Shown piece after piece: positions 35,671-44,285 of a stretch of DNA of 64,000 bases. Source of the stretch: Altererythrobacter sp. Root672. Lineage in GTDB: Bacteria; Pseudomonadota; Alphaproteobacteria; Sphingomonadales; Sphingomonadaceae. The stretch covers positions 930,001 to 994,000 of the forward strand of contig NZ_LMHH01000001.1 in assembly GCF_001427865.1 (NCBI RefSeq), given 5' to 3'. Below the pieces are notes generated by a model that saw nothing but the letters and a program-made list of their open reading frames with translations, did not search any database and was not told where the DNA came from. The position numbers and the translations under genes are program-made. The number at the start of each line of letters is the position of its first letter. Positions within the stretch are counted from its first letter, which is position 1.

Positions 35671-35724
35671 GAACGACTCCGCCCAAGGCACCTGTGGGTG
35701 GGAAGCGGACAATCGGCGGCCGCT

Positions 35725-36741
35725 TCAAACCAACGCGATCGCCTCGGAGATGGCGTCACTGAAGGCCCTGGGAGCCTCTTGGGGGAGATTGTGGCCGATG
35801 CCGCCTTCGATCAGACGGTGGACATAGGGTCCGCGGAACTTCGCGGCGTAACTTGTCGGGTCGGGGTGGGGGGCGCCGTTGGCATCACCCTCGAGTGTGA
35901 CCGTGGGGACGGTAATGTCCGGCATTTGCGCCAGGCGCTGCTCGTAAGGTTCCAGGCGAGCCTCGCCTTCGGTTAGTCCGAGCCGCCAGCGATAGTTGTC
36001 GATCACTATCGCCAGGTGGTCGGGATTGTCGAACGCCTGGGCGGAGCGCTCGAAAGTAATCTCGTCGAAGTTCCATTTCGGCGACGCGGTTTGCCAGATC
36101 AACCGCGCGAAATCCTTGCGATTGGCGTCATAACCGCGGCGGCCGCGCTCGGTAGCGAAGTAGAACTGATACCACCATGCCAGTTCGGCGCGAGGTGCCA
36201 ACGGAGCCTGGTTGGCGGCCTGGCTGCCGATCAGATAGCCGCTGACCGAAACGTGTGCTCGGCACCTGTCCGGCCATAGTGCGGCCACGATGTTCGCCGT
36301 CCGCGCACCCCAATCGAACCCGGCTATGACCGCCCGCGAGATTGAGAGCGCATCCATCAGGTCGATCACGTCGAGGGCGAACGCCGCCTGCTGCCCATTG
36401 CGCATCGTTTCAGGCGAGCGAAACTGGGTCGTGCCGTAACCACGCAGGAAGGGCACGATTACGCGAAACCCCCGCTGGGCCAGATCCGGAGCGACTTCGG
36501 CAAAGCTATGGATGTCGTAGGGCCAGCCGTGCAACAGGATGACCGGAGGTCCTTCGCGGGGACCGAACTCGGCATAACCAACGTCAAGCACCCCGGCGGG
36601 AACCTGCTTAAGCGCGGCTAACATCGGGCTTTCCGCGCTTTCCGTTTGGCCGAGCAGAGGCGAACTGACCTGGGCTGCGGCCAGCGCGATGGCGGTCCGG
36701 CCGAGGAATTGCCGCCGGTCGCCGACGAAACCCGTTGCCAT
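35725..36741 (-). CDS. Exported alpha/beta hydrolase, epoxide-hydrolase-like
   Basis: 338 residues. DRRQFLGRT at 8-16 followed by AIALAAAQV makes a twin-arginine signal. The hydrolase fold has the oxyanion loop HGWPYD, the nucleophile elbow GFDWGAR with aspartate as nucleophile, and the catalytic histidine in GGIGHNLPQE. An aspartate nucleophile places it with epoxide hydrolases and haloalkane or fluoroacetate dehalogenases; the presence of FLRGYG favours epoxide hydrolase. It lies 48 bases downstream of a second, different epoxide-hydrolase-like gene with its own Tat signal. Confidence 0.85.
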   Translation of the reverse strand: MATGFVGDRRQFLGRTAIALAAAQVSSPLLGQTESAESPMLAALKQVPAGVLDVGYAEFGPREGPPVILLHGWPYDIHSFAEVAPDLAQRGFRVIVPFLRGYGTTQFRSPETMRNGQQAAFALDVIDLMDALSISRAVIAGFDWGARTANIVAALWPDRCRAHVSVSGYLIGSQAANQAPLAPRAELAWWYQFYFATERGRRGYDANRKDFARLIWQTASPKWNFDEITFERSAQAFDNPDHLAIVIDNYRWRLGLTEGEARLEPYEQRLAQMPDITVPTVTLEGDANGAPHPDPTSYAAKFRGPYVHRLIEGGIGHNLPQEAPRAFSDAISEAIALV

Positions 36742-36789
36742 GTCTCGTGATCCTGTCCTGACGCTCGGCGTGAGCAGGCGGTGCGCGAG

Positions 36790-38082
36790 TCAGCGTACCG
36801 AACGGAATGTATCGCGCAGGTCTTGGCTCAGGGCTTGAGGCTGCTCCCAGGCTGCAAAATGGGTGCCCTTGTCGTGGCGCCTGTAGAACACGAGGTTTGG
36901 ATAGGCCTTGCGCGTCCAACTCTCCGGCGCCTGATAGATCTCCTCGCGGAAGGCGCTCACGCCGGTCGGCAGCGGCACGCCCTTTGGCGCGAAGAACGGG
37001 AGCTTGCTTTCCCGGTAGAGCCGAGCCGACGACACCGCCGTGTTCGTCAGCCAATAGAGCGCGATATTGTCGACAATATCGTCTTTGGTGAGGCCCTCGT
37101 CGGCTCCGTCGAATACCCTGGAAATCAGGTTATAGCTCTGGATATCATGGTCGATGATCCAGGCTGCGAGACCGATGGGCGAGTCTGCCAGCGCATAGAG
37201 CGTCTGCGGCCTGCCGGCCATTTCCTGCGCATAACCCAGGCCGTTCGAATAGAAATCGACAAGCTGGTCCCAGGCATGTTTCTCCTCGCTGTTCAGGCCT
37301 GCGGGCTCGGGCCCGCCGGGAATTAGCGGAGCGATCTCGGCCGGGACCGTGGCCGGCATGTTGGTATGGATCGCCAGCAAGCCGGGCGGCTGCTGAAGCG
37401 CCATCTGCTCGGTGACGGCATTACCCCAGTCCCCACCTTGCGCGACGTAACGATCGTAGCCAAGGCGCTGCATCAGTACTGCCCAAGCGCGTGCTATGCG
37501 CTGCGGATCCCAGCCATTGACGGTCGGCTTGCCGGAAAAGCCGTAGCCCGGGAGCGAGGGGATCACGACATCGAACGCATCGGCGGCGCTTCCCCCGTGC
37601 GCGGTCGGATCGGTCAGCGGGCCGATGATCTTCAGTTGCTCGATGACCGATCCAGGCCAGCCGTGGGTGACAATCACCGGTAGCGCGTTCGGGTGCTTCG
37701 ATTTCACTTGAATGAAGTGGATGTCCACGCCGTCGATACTGGTGATGAAGTTCGGATAGCCGTTGATCTGTGCTTCGGCCCGGCGCCAGTCATGATGGTT
37801 GGCCCAATGATCAGCGAGCTTCTGGATCGTTGCCAAATGCACGCCTTGTGTCGGATCATTCTCGGCCTCGGGCCAATTCGTCTCCAGGATGCGCCGCTTC
37901 AAGTTGGCAAGACTTTCGTCGGAAAAATGAACGTGGAACTGGCGAATGGAGCTCGTGTCTGCGCGCCCACTGCTTAGGACTTCCTCTGCCGCTGACGCTG
38001 CAGTCTGGCTTAGCAGGGTAGCAGCGCCGGCGGCCGCAGACGCGGCAAGGACGGTGCGTCGGTTGACGATCAAGTCAGTCAC
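36790..38082 (-). CDS. Exported epoxide hydrolase with EHN domain
   Basis: 430 residues. NRRTVLAAS at 7-15 and the following Ala-rich run form a Tat signal ending near SAA. The EHN domain (about 45-155) is the N-terminal cap-associated region of microsomal-type epoxide hydrolases. The catalytic core has HGWPGS, the GGDWG nucleophile elbow, SLPGYGFSG and a C-terminal HFAAWEQP carrying the catalytic histidine. It should open epoxides to diols in the periplasm. It is the first gene of a two-gene leftward unit with the hydrolase at 35725. Confidence 0.9.
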   Translation of the reverse strand: MTDLIVNRRTVLAASAAAGAATLLSQTAASAAEEVLSSGRADTSSIRQFHVHFSDESLANLKRRILETNWPEAENDPTQGVHLATIQKLADHWANHHDWRRAEAQINGYPNFITSIDGVDIHFIQVKSKHPNALPVIVTHGWPGSVIEQLKIIGPLTDPTAHGGSAADAFDVVIPSLPGYGFSGKPTVNGWDPQRIARAWAVLMQRLGYDRYVAQGGDWGNAVTEQMALQQPPGLLAIHTNMPATVPAEIAPLIPGGPEPAGLNSEEKHAWDQLVDFYSNGLGYAQEMAGRPQTLYALADSPIGLAAWIIDHDIQSYNLISRVFDGADEGLTKDDIVDNIALYWLTNTAVSSARLYRESKLPFFAPKGVPLPTGVSAFREEIYQAPESWTRKAYPNLVFYRRHDKGTHFAAWEQPQALSQDLRDTFRSVR

Positions 38083-38192
38083 GGTCGATCTCCATGTTCA
38101 GCCCGAGGCGTGTGATGCTCAGTTGAGAAGTTGTTCGAGGAGGCGCGCTCGATAGACGAGCCGCAGATACGAGCTTTTCGTGCGAGCGCTCA

Positions 38193-38243
38193 TCAGCGCT
38201 CAGCGTTAGCGAGAAGTTCGCCCCCTTCGATTGTCGCGGGCAT
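38193..38243 (-). pseudogene. Possible N-terminal remnant of a ThDP-enzyme gene
   Basis: The minus strand reads ATG-started MPATIEGGELLANAER then TGA, with a good ribosome site (AGGAG, six bases before ATG). The GGELLA stretch after an acidic residue resembles the first residues of acetolactate-synthase-like thiamine diphosphate enzymes. No continuation in another frame is recognisable. It could equally be a chance ORF, so the call is tentative. Confidence 0.22.
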
Positions 38244-38403
38244 ACGTGGCTCCTGTGAAGCTTTTCGAGACAGCAGAGGGTCGCGGCCGGTGCCGTGGGT
38301 CAGCGAAGCCTCGCTGAGCCGCATGTGCGAGGCAATCAGGTAAAACCCTGGACGCCATACAGCGCTACACGCTGCAGATTTCAGCCCTGCCTAGCAGTCG
38401 CAA

Positions 38404-38435
38404 CGTCCGCAATGGGTCGTTAGCGGACGGTCCGC
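38404..38435. repeat. Palindromic intergenic repeat, copy 1
   Basis: CGTCCGC at 38404-38410 and GCGGACG at 38423-38429 form a 7-bp perfect stem around 12 bases; the right arm is also part of a second palindrome, GCGGAC-G-GTCCGC, to 38435. In reverse complement the core reads GTCCGC, a 6-base spacer, then ACCCATTG, matching the copy at 42159. There is no T run, so it is not a standard terminator. Confidence 0.5.
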
Positions 38436-38495
38436 AAACGGATCGCTGAGTTTCAATTCCTTACTGGAGCACTTGGTCTGACAGTCCCGCGCCGT

Positions 38496-39239
38496 TCAGA
38501 AGCTGCCCAAATGGTCGAGCATTTCGGCCACCGTTCCGTTCCTCTCGGCAAAGCGTAAGGGCAGGACATTTGCGACAAGGTTCTCCTGCGCCTCGGGCTC
38601 GCGCTCGAAGTTGGCCATCGTTTCGTCAATATAGGCATCGAGCGGCATGTAGCCTTCGCGTGTTTCCTGCCCCGGCGTGAGCCGGGTCCGAACGGCGGGT
38701 GGCGGTATCTCGATCACTTCGACCTGTCCCTTCAGCCGCTGACGCAGCGACAGAGTGTAAGAGTGCACCCCCGCCTTACTCGCGCTATACGCCGGAGCGG
38801 CAGGCAGCGGCACGAAGCCGAGACCCGAGGACACCGTACAGATGGCCGCGTTGGGCTTGCCTGCGATCAGCGGAATCAGCGCTTCGGCCGTCCGCATCGT
38901 CCCGAGCAAGTTGATGTTGACCACCTCCTCGGCCGTCCCGATATCGCCGCCGCGGCCGAGCTCTTGCCAAGTCATGATCCCTGCGGAGAGGATCGCCGAG
39001 TTGAGAGCGGGAAAGTCATGCTTCAGCACGTCTATCGCCGCGGCGACCGAACCATTGTCACCGACATCAAGCGCGAGCGCGTGCATATTTGCGCGGCCCT
39101 CGATTGTCTCGCCAAGCCGCTCGACGCCGCGTCCGGCGACGATAACCGTGTTGCCAAGATCGTGAAACCGCCATGCCAGTGCCTGACCAATGCCGGAGCC
39201 GCCTCCGGTTACGAGCATCGTGTTGCCGATGAGTTTCAT
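38496..39239 (-). CDS. Short-chain dehydrogenase/reductase
   Basis: 247 residues. The classical SDR fold has the cofactor motif TGGGSGIG at about 11-18, followed by an arginine (AGRG) that suggests NADP(H). The active site has S in VSSGLGF and Y-x-x-x-K as YSASKAG. The sequence resembles the DltE/YdfG-like oxidoreductases of unknown substrate. It is divergent from the EmrB-like exporter at 39434 and separated from it by 194 bases that probably hold both promoters. Substrate not assignable. Confidence 0.9.
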   Translation of the reverse strand: MKLIGNTMLVTGGGSGIGQALAWRFHDLGNTVIVAGRGVERLGETIEGRANMHALALDVGDNGSVAAAIDVLKHDFPALNSAILSAGIMTWQELGRGGDIGTAEEVVNINLLGTMRTAEALIPLIAGKPNAAICTVSSGLGFVPLPAAPAYSASKAGVHSYTLSLRQRLKGQVEVIEIPPPAVRTRLTPGQETREGYMPLDAYIDETMANFEREPEAQENLVANVLPLRFAERNGTVAEMLDHLGSF

Positions 39240-39433
39240 GCCGAACTCCTCATTATTGCTTCGCCAAGCTAGCGCTTCACTGCCTCAACGTTTGAAGCGT
39301 CGATTAGCCCAACGACGTCACATTGCCAGTCGGTGCAATTGGTCCGACAAAGCCCATCGGTGCGAAAGGAACGCACGGAGAGGACCTGATAGATGTCCGA
39401 CTACGGCGATCTTGTTTCTCATGGAGAGTAGAG

Positions 39434-40867
39434 TTGGCCACTGCGCTTCACGTCGCCTGTGACAAGGGACAGGCCCAGGCTTTCGAGCCCGTTTCTAACG
39501 CGAAGCTCGCGCAACACCCACGCTGGACCATCGCGGCGACCATGCTGGCGTCGAGCCTCGCCTTCATCGACGGATCGGTGACGAACCTCGCGCTGCCTGC
39601 CATCGGCCAGGAACTGAGAGGCGGCGCCACAGACCTTCCGTGGACCATTAACGCCTATCTCTTGCCGCTATCCGCTCTGTTACTGCTCGGCGGCGCAATG
39701 GGTGACCATTTTGGACGCCGACGTATCCTAATAACCGGCGTGTTGATTTTTGCCGTGGGGTCGGTGGGCTGTGCGCTCGCAGCCGATTTCACCATGCTGT
39801 TCGCGCTGCGCGCGGTGCAGGGCATCGGCGCGGCGTTGTTGTTGCCAAACAGCCTGGGCATCCTCGGCAGTTCCTTCGAAGGCGAAGAGCGCGGCCGAGC
39901 GGTGGGCATTTGGGCCGCGGCCGGTGCAATCGCGAGCGCCATCGGTCCGCCGCTCGGCGGCTGGCTGGTCGACACGGTCGGCTGGCGAGCTATTTTCTAT
40001 CTCAACCTTCCGATCGCCGGGGCGGCGATCCTCATTGCCTGGCGCTACGTCGATGAGAGTTCGGAGAGCAAAGACGCGCTGGATTGGCAGGGTGCAATTC
40101 TTGCGACTGCCGCGCTCGGCGCATTGACCTGGACGCTCACCCTGTGGTCGAGCCAACATCTGGTGACCATCCAAACGTGGCTGGGCCTTGCCACCGGCAT
40201 CGTTCTGTCCGTTTTGTTCATTGTGACTGAGCGCCATCGGGGTGATCGGGCTATGATGCCGCTTTCCCTGTTTTCATCCCGGCCGTTCGTTGGCCTCTCA
40301 TTGCTCACCTTCCTGCTCTATGGGGCGCTCGGGGGCTTGCTCATGTTGCTGCCCTATGTGCTGATCGTTGGCGGCGACTATAGCCCGACAAAGGCCGGGC
40401 TCGCGTTGTTGCCCTTTTCGATCGTGGTAGCCGCAGTATCGCCGCTTGCAGGCCGGCTGACTGAACGGATTGGGCCACGCTGGCCCCTGACGCTTGGGCC
40501 GATCGTTACGGGCCTTGGTTTTGCGCTGCTGATGCGCGCGGATCCGCACGCAAGCTACTGGACAAGCATCCTCCCGGGAATGGCGGTGATCGCTTTGGGA
40601 ATGTCTGGTGCCGTTGCGCCGCTGACTACTGCCGTCCTGTCCTCGGTCGACGAGCACCATACTGGGACGGCGTCGGGCTTCAACAGCGCTACAGCGCGCA
40701 CCGGCGGCCTGATTGCAACCGCGCTTTCCGGCGCAGTCATCGCCGAAACGGGCATGGGACTCATCGATGCGTTTCAGACCGCAGCGGTTATTGCGGCGAT
40801 CCTTGCCGCACTTGCAGGCGTGGCCGCCTATCTGACGCTGGGCAACAAGTCGCAAACGCGCCTGTGA
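39434..40867 (+). CDS. MFS exporter, EmrB/QacA (DHA2, 14-helix) family
   Basis: 477 residues if translation begins at the TTG at 39434, which has GGAGAG upstream; no ATG or GTG lies nearer to the first helix in this frame. Membrane motifs include the DHA2 signature LDGSVTNLALPAIG (here FIDGSVTNLALPAI), motif A GDHFGRRR, and motif C GPPLGGWLVD. Such proteins export drugs, dyes or organic solvents by proton antiport. It is divergent from the SDR, an arrangement often associated with a shared regulator, although none is encoded here. Its end is six bases from the convergent PepSY gene. Confidence 0.9.
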   Translation: MATALHVACDKGQAQAFEPVSNAKLAQHPRWTIAATMLASSLAFIDGSVTNLALPAIGQELRGGATDLPWTINAYLLPLSALLLLGGAMGDHFGRRRILITGVLIFAVGSVGCALAADFTMLFALRAVQGIGAALLLPNSLGILGSSFEGEERGRAVGIWAAAGAIASAIGPPLGGWLVDTVGWRAIFYLNLPIAGAAILIAWRYVDESSESKDALDWQGAILATAALGALTWTLTLWSSQHLVTIQTWLGLATGIVLSVLFIVTERHRGDRAMMPLSLFSSRPFVGLSLLTFLLYGALGGLLMLLPYVLIVGGDYSPTKAGLALLPFSIVVAAVSPLAGRLTERIGPRWPLTLGPIVTGLGFALLMRADPHASYWTSILPGMAVIALGMSGAVAPLTTAVLSSVDEHHTGTASGFNSATARTGGLIATALSGAVIAETGMGLIDAFQTAAVIAAILAALAGVAAYLTLGNKSQTRL

Positions 40868-40873
40868 CTGCCC

Positions 40874-41824
40874 TCATGACACGCCGGGCTGCGTCCCTCG
40901 CGATCCGCCTCCCGCCAGCGGCCGGTCAGCGGCTGGCCGTGCTCCCGCCTTGACCCGCACTCTGGCCCGGCGGCCGCGCCACCACAGGAGCAGGCCCGAT
41001 CCGGCAAGAAACACCGGAACGAGCGCGGCGAGGGACCAGAAAACCTTGAAGCTTTCGCCGCACAGGCCCGGGCCACAACCCGGTATCCGGCCGCCGAACC
41101 GTCCGAAGTGCAGATAGGCCAACCAGTACGCGACCTTGTCGCCGGTTCTTTCAACCGGGTTCGCCTCGTCGAACGGTTCGAAAAAGTCGACGAGGCTCTC
41201 CATGACGCCGGGAAACACCAGGTGGAGTCCGGTGAGCCCCCACATGAACACGAGCGCGGCGGCCCAGATACCGGTGGTCATATGCAGGTAGCGCAGACCG
41301 CCAGGCCGCCGCTGGCCCGGCGTCCTGACCGCATCTCGGCCGCGCCGGGGCCTCCAGACCAGCGCACCGGAAAGCGCGAGGAACACAAATGAAAGCGCCA
41401 AGGCCCCGTTGGCCAGCCGCCCTGTTTCCCCGCCGACCAGCTCGGTATGAAATTTGAGCAAGGTGCTGGTCACGCGGAATCCGAGCGGAAGCGTGGGGCC
41501 GAGCGGACGGCCGGAATAGGGATCGAACAGGTAGTTCCTGATCTGTCCCTCGCTCTCCAGATCAACCTCGACGGCGTGGTTCGGCTGTCGGCCGCGCCAG
41601 ACCTTCACCGCCGTTTCCGCCGGGAAGGCGCGCCCGGCGCTTTGCAGAATCTCCTCATCGGAAAGGAGCCGCGGGCCGGGGCTGACGACCAGCGGCTGGG
41701 GCTCGAATAACCGGTAGAGTTCCGGCCTGTAGACGAGCACGCTTCCAGTGAGGCTGATCAGCGCCACATAGGCCAGCAGGGTTATGCCGACCCACCGGTG
41801 AAGTTTGACGATCGCGCGGCGCAT
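40874..41824 (-). CDS. PepSY-domain membrane protein (PiuB-like)
   Basis: 316 residues from the ATG at 41824, which has GGGGGA nine bases upstream; a longer frame start at 41887 is less likely. Helix one begins MRRAIVKLHRWVGIT, the characteristic start of PepSY_TM proteins. Four membrane helices, a periplasmic PepSY segment (about 55-120), paired histidines in helices (LHRW, KFHTE, LHMTTGIWA, LHLV) that could bind haem, and a late CGPGLC pair are visible. The family includes ferric-siderophore reductases and is usually linked to TonB receptors, none of which is intact here. Confidence 0.85.
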   Translation of the reverse strand: MRRAIVKLHRWVGITLLAYVALISLTGSVLVYRPELYRLFEPQPLVVSPGPRLLSDEEILQSAGRAFPAETAVKVWRGRQPNHAVEVDLESEGQIRNYLFDPYSGRPLGPTLPLGFRVTSTLLKFHTELVGGETGRLANGALALSFVFLALSGALVWRPRRGRDAVRTPGQRRPGGLRYLHMTTGIWAAALVFMWGLTGLHLVFPGVMESLVDFFEPFDEANPVERTGDKVAYWLAYLHFGRFGGRIPGCGPGLCGESFKVFWSLAALVPVFLAGSGLLLWWRGRRARVRVKAGARPAADRPLAGGGSRGTQPGVS

Positions 41825-42019
41825 CTGTGTATCCCCCAACTTTGTCAGTGCCCGGGCACCTGACCCTGGCAGGCGCGAGATCGACAACTTCTCAATTTCT
41901 AGAGGTTATCCCCCGTCTGACAAGGCTCCTGAGGGAGCCCCCTATGTCCTTGCCAACCGCTGCATTTGCTCTGAAAGCAGCCCTGTGTTGGGTGGAAAGC
42001 GGTCTTTGTACCTAGACCA

Positions 42020-42160
42020 TCAAGCGATGATCTTGTTCGCACTGAAATAGTGATTTTCGCTCTCATCTATGAAGGTTCCGACGATCTTCATCCCAGCATC
42101 GCGGAGAGCCGCGCTATACTCTTCAAAGCCAAGCGACACGGTTGGTCGTCCAGTATGCAT
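42020..42160 (-). pseudogene. C-terminal remnant, SAM-dependent methyltransferase-like
   Basis: A 46-codon minus-strand frame reads TVSLGFEEYSAALRDAG, then MKIVGTFIDESENHYFS and ends ANKIIA before TGA. The pattern EEY-x4-L-x-AG followed by VG-x4-DE-x2-NHY is what I associate with the C-terminus of class I methyltransferases of the type seen beside biosynthetic genes. The upstream part is missing and the frame begins exactly where the palindromic repeat at 42159 starts, so the gene has been cut there. Confidence 0.4.
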
Positions 42161-42186
42161 GTCCGCTTTCAACCCATTGTGGTCAT
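42159..42186. repeat. Palindromic intergenic repeat, copy 2
   Basis: ATGTCCGC at 42159-42166 and GTGGTCAT at 42179-42186 form an 8-bp stem with two mismatches. The core GTCCGC plus spacer plus ACCCATTG matches copy 1 in reverse orientation. It lies at the broken edge of the methyltransferase remnant. Confidence 0.5.
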
Positions 42187-42267
42187 TAAGCGCTCCGGGG
42201 GGCGCTTTCGGAAGCAGAAGGTCCGCGTTGGGGAGCGACGTCTTCCCGCCGAAATGACCGACGTCTC

Positions 42268-44196
42268 ATGGTATCCCCGCCAGCGAAATTCCGGGCAGCA
42301 CTGCCAACCGTGTTTCTCCCGACGCTGGGTGCAATCGCCCTCCTGGCGCTGATCATCGGGACCGTCCTCCACTACTCCACAAGCCGGTCAGATGACTTGG
42401 CCGTCGAGCGACAAAACCGCCTTATCGCGCTTGGCATGCAGCAAGCCATCGCGAAGGTCGCAAACGATCAGGAGGCCTCGACCCGTTGGGACGATGCAGT
42501 TCAGCGCCTGCACCAGCGGCCTCTCGACTACCGGTGGATCGACAACAACCTCGGAATCTGGTTCCACTCTTACTACGGACACGATGAAGTCTACCTGCTC
42601 GATCCGGCCGACCAGCCTGTCTACGCCATGCAAGGAGGCGCTCGAGCTGATCCCGGAACTTTTCGACGGGTAGCGACCCAGGCTCTGCCGCTGACCGAAG
42701 AGCTACGCAGCACTCTTCGGTCACCTTCCCGTCCGCGCACGGCTGGCGAAGGTGAAACTCCCGGTGTGCGGGACATGGCGGTCGTCGCGGACCGACCAGC
42801 CATCCTGAGCATCAAGCCAATCGTGCCCGAGACGGGGGAGGGCAGTCAGCAGCCGGGTACGGAATACCTGCACGTCAGCGTGCGTTATCTTGATGGAACT
42901 TTGCTCAAACGGCTCTCACGCGACTTCCTGGCCAAGGATGCAAGGTTCAGCTGGAAGCCCGAGGGTGAGGCCTCGCTGCCTGTCCGAAACCGAGCAAGGC
43001 AGACCATCGGCTATATTGTCTGGTCGCCGTTCCAGCCTGGCGAGCAGGTCGAGAAGCGGATGATCCCTGCGCTCGCTTTGGCGTTAGCGTTCGTGGCGGC
43101 ACTGCTCGCCTGGCTTCTCCACCAGGCGCGGTTGCGGGCGCGAGAGGAACGAGAGCTGCTCGAACTCACGTTCGAGAATGTCACCCAAGGCATCCTGCTC
43201 ACCGATCCCAACTTGCGGCTGATGATCTGGAATCAGCGGTTGTGCGATATGTTCGGCTTTGCACCCGAGACCGTGAAGACCGGCACGGAGTTGCGCGATC
43301 TTATCATGATCAATGCCCTGCGCAGCGAAGTGGGGGAGGGAGATCCTGCGGAGATCACCGATAAAATCATCACCTCGATTGCGAAGGGTGAAGAGCAGCG
43401 AGCTGAGATGCTTCGCGAGGACGGCCGCATGCTCGAGCTTTTCGGGCGGACAATTTCAGGCGGGCGTTACCTGCTCATTACCCGGGACGTGACCGACGAG
43501 CGCAAGGCCGCCCGCTTGAAGGAGGAACTGGTCTCGACTGTCAGCCATGAGCTTCGCACGCCGCTCACCGCGATAGCTGGGTCGCTAGGTCTAATGGTTG
43601 GATCGGCGGTGGAGCCTGAAAAGGGAGCCAGGCTAGCGCAAATCGCGTTGCGGAATTGCGAGCGCCTCATAGCGCTTGTGAACGACCTCCTCGACATGGA
43701 CAAACTGGCGTCGAGAACCGCCGAGTTCGAGTTCAAAGAAGTCGACCTGCGCGACCTGGTACGAGATGCCGTCGAACATAATCAGCCTTACGCAGAGCGC
43801 TTAGGTGTGGGGTTGAAGGCCCAACTCACGGCGAGACCGGTTATGGCCCGCGTCGACGCGCTAAGGATCGAACAAGTGCTGGCCAATCTGCTCTCGAACG
43901 CTGCCAAGTTTTCGCCCCGCGGCAGCGAAGTCACGGTGAAACTGGAAATTGAGGGCGCCAAGGCTCGGATCAGTGTGATCGACCAGGGGCCGGGCATAGC
44001 TCCCGAGTTCAGGAGCCGGCTTTTCACGCGTTTCGCGCAGCAGGACGCCACATCGCAGAGGCAGCAGTCGGGCACCGGGCTAGGTCTCGCGATTACCAAG
44101 GCCATCGTGGAGCGGCACGGAGGTCGGATCTGGCTGGACTCCGATGTGACCATCGGCTCGACTTTCCATGTGGAGCTTCCGCTCGCAGGCAGTTAG
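42268..44196 (+). CDS. Orphan hybrid-free sensor histidine kinase, CHASE4-PAS
   Basis: 642 residues. A membrane helix (about 13-35) precedes a periplasmic CHASE4 sensor domain (about 60-255; WDDAVQRLHQ and NNLGIWFHSYYGHDEVYLL are typical), a second helix (about 265-285), a PAS domain (about 295-410), HisKA with phospho-acceptor H427 (STVSHELRTPL), and an HATPase domain with NLLSNAAKFSP, DQGPGIAPE and GTGLGLAITK. No receiver or HPt domain is attached and no response regulator gene is adjacent, so its partner is elsewhere. The CHASE4 ligand is unknown. Confidence 0.92.
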   Translation: MVSPPAKFRAALPTVFLPTLGAIALLALIIGTVLHYSTSRSDDLAVERQNRLIALGMQQAIAKVANDQEASTRWDDAVQRLHQRPLDYRWIDNNLGIWFHSYYGHDEVYLLDPADQPVYAMQGGARADPGTFRRVATQALPLTEELRSTLRSPSRPRTAGEGETPGVRDMAVVADRPAILSIKPIVPETGEGSQQPGTEYLHVSVRYLDGTLLKRLSRDFLAKDARFSWKPEGEASLPVRNRARQTIGYIVWSPFQPGEQVEKRMIPALALALAFVAALLAWLLHQARLRAREERELLELTFENVTQGILLTDPNLRLMIWNQRLCDMFGFAPETVKTGTELRDLIMINALRSEVGEGDPAEITDKIITSIAKGEEQRAEMLREDGRMLELFGRTISGGRYLLITRDVTDERKAARLKEELVSTVSHELRTPLTAIAGSLGLMVGSAVEPEKGARLAQIALRNCERLIALVNDLLDMDKLASRTAEFEFKEVDLRDLVRDAVEHNQPYAERLGVGLKAQLTARPVMARVDALRIEQVLANLLSNAAKFSPRGSEVTVKLEIEGAKARISVIDQGPGIAPEFRSRLFTRFAQQDATSQRQQSGTGLGLAITKAIVERHGGRIWLDSDVTIGSTFHVELPLAGS

Positions 44197-44285
44197 ATCG
44201 GCAAATCTCCAAATTGACCCCACTTGATCTCACATTTCCGTGACTCATGTGGCTGAGGCATTCACCACGATGGTGGGCTCAATGA

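Larger units (their letters stand above)
38083..38495. other. 413 bases without an intact gene
   Basis: This stretch between the epoxide hydrolase and the SDR contains a 16-codon remnant on the minus strand (38193-38243) and a compound palindrome (38404-38435), both listed separately. The promoter of the epoxide-hydrolase pair must lie at its left edge. Nothing else is recognisable. Confidence 0.5.
41825..42267. other. 443 bases without an intact gene
   Basis: Located between divergent PepSY and histidine kinase genes. It holds a minus-strand gene remnant (42020-42160) and a palindromic repeat (42159-42186) that abuts it, both listed separately. The composition is less GC-rich than the flanks. 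No promoter motif is obvious for the kinase. Confidence 0.5.
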
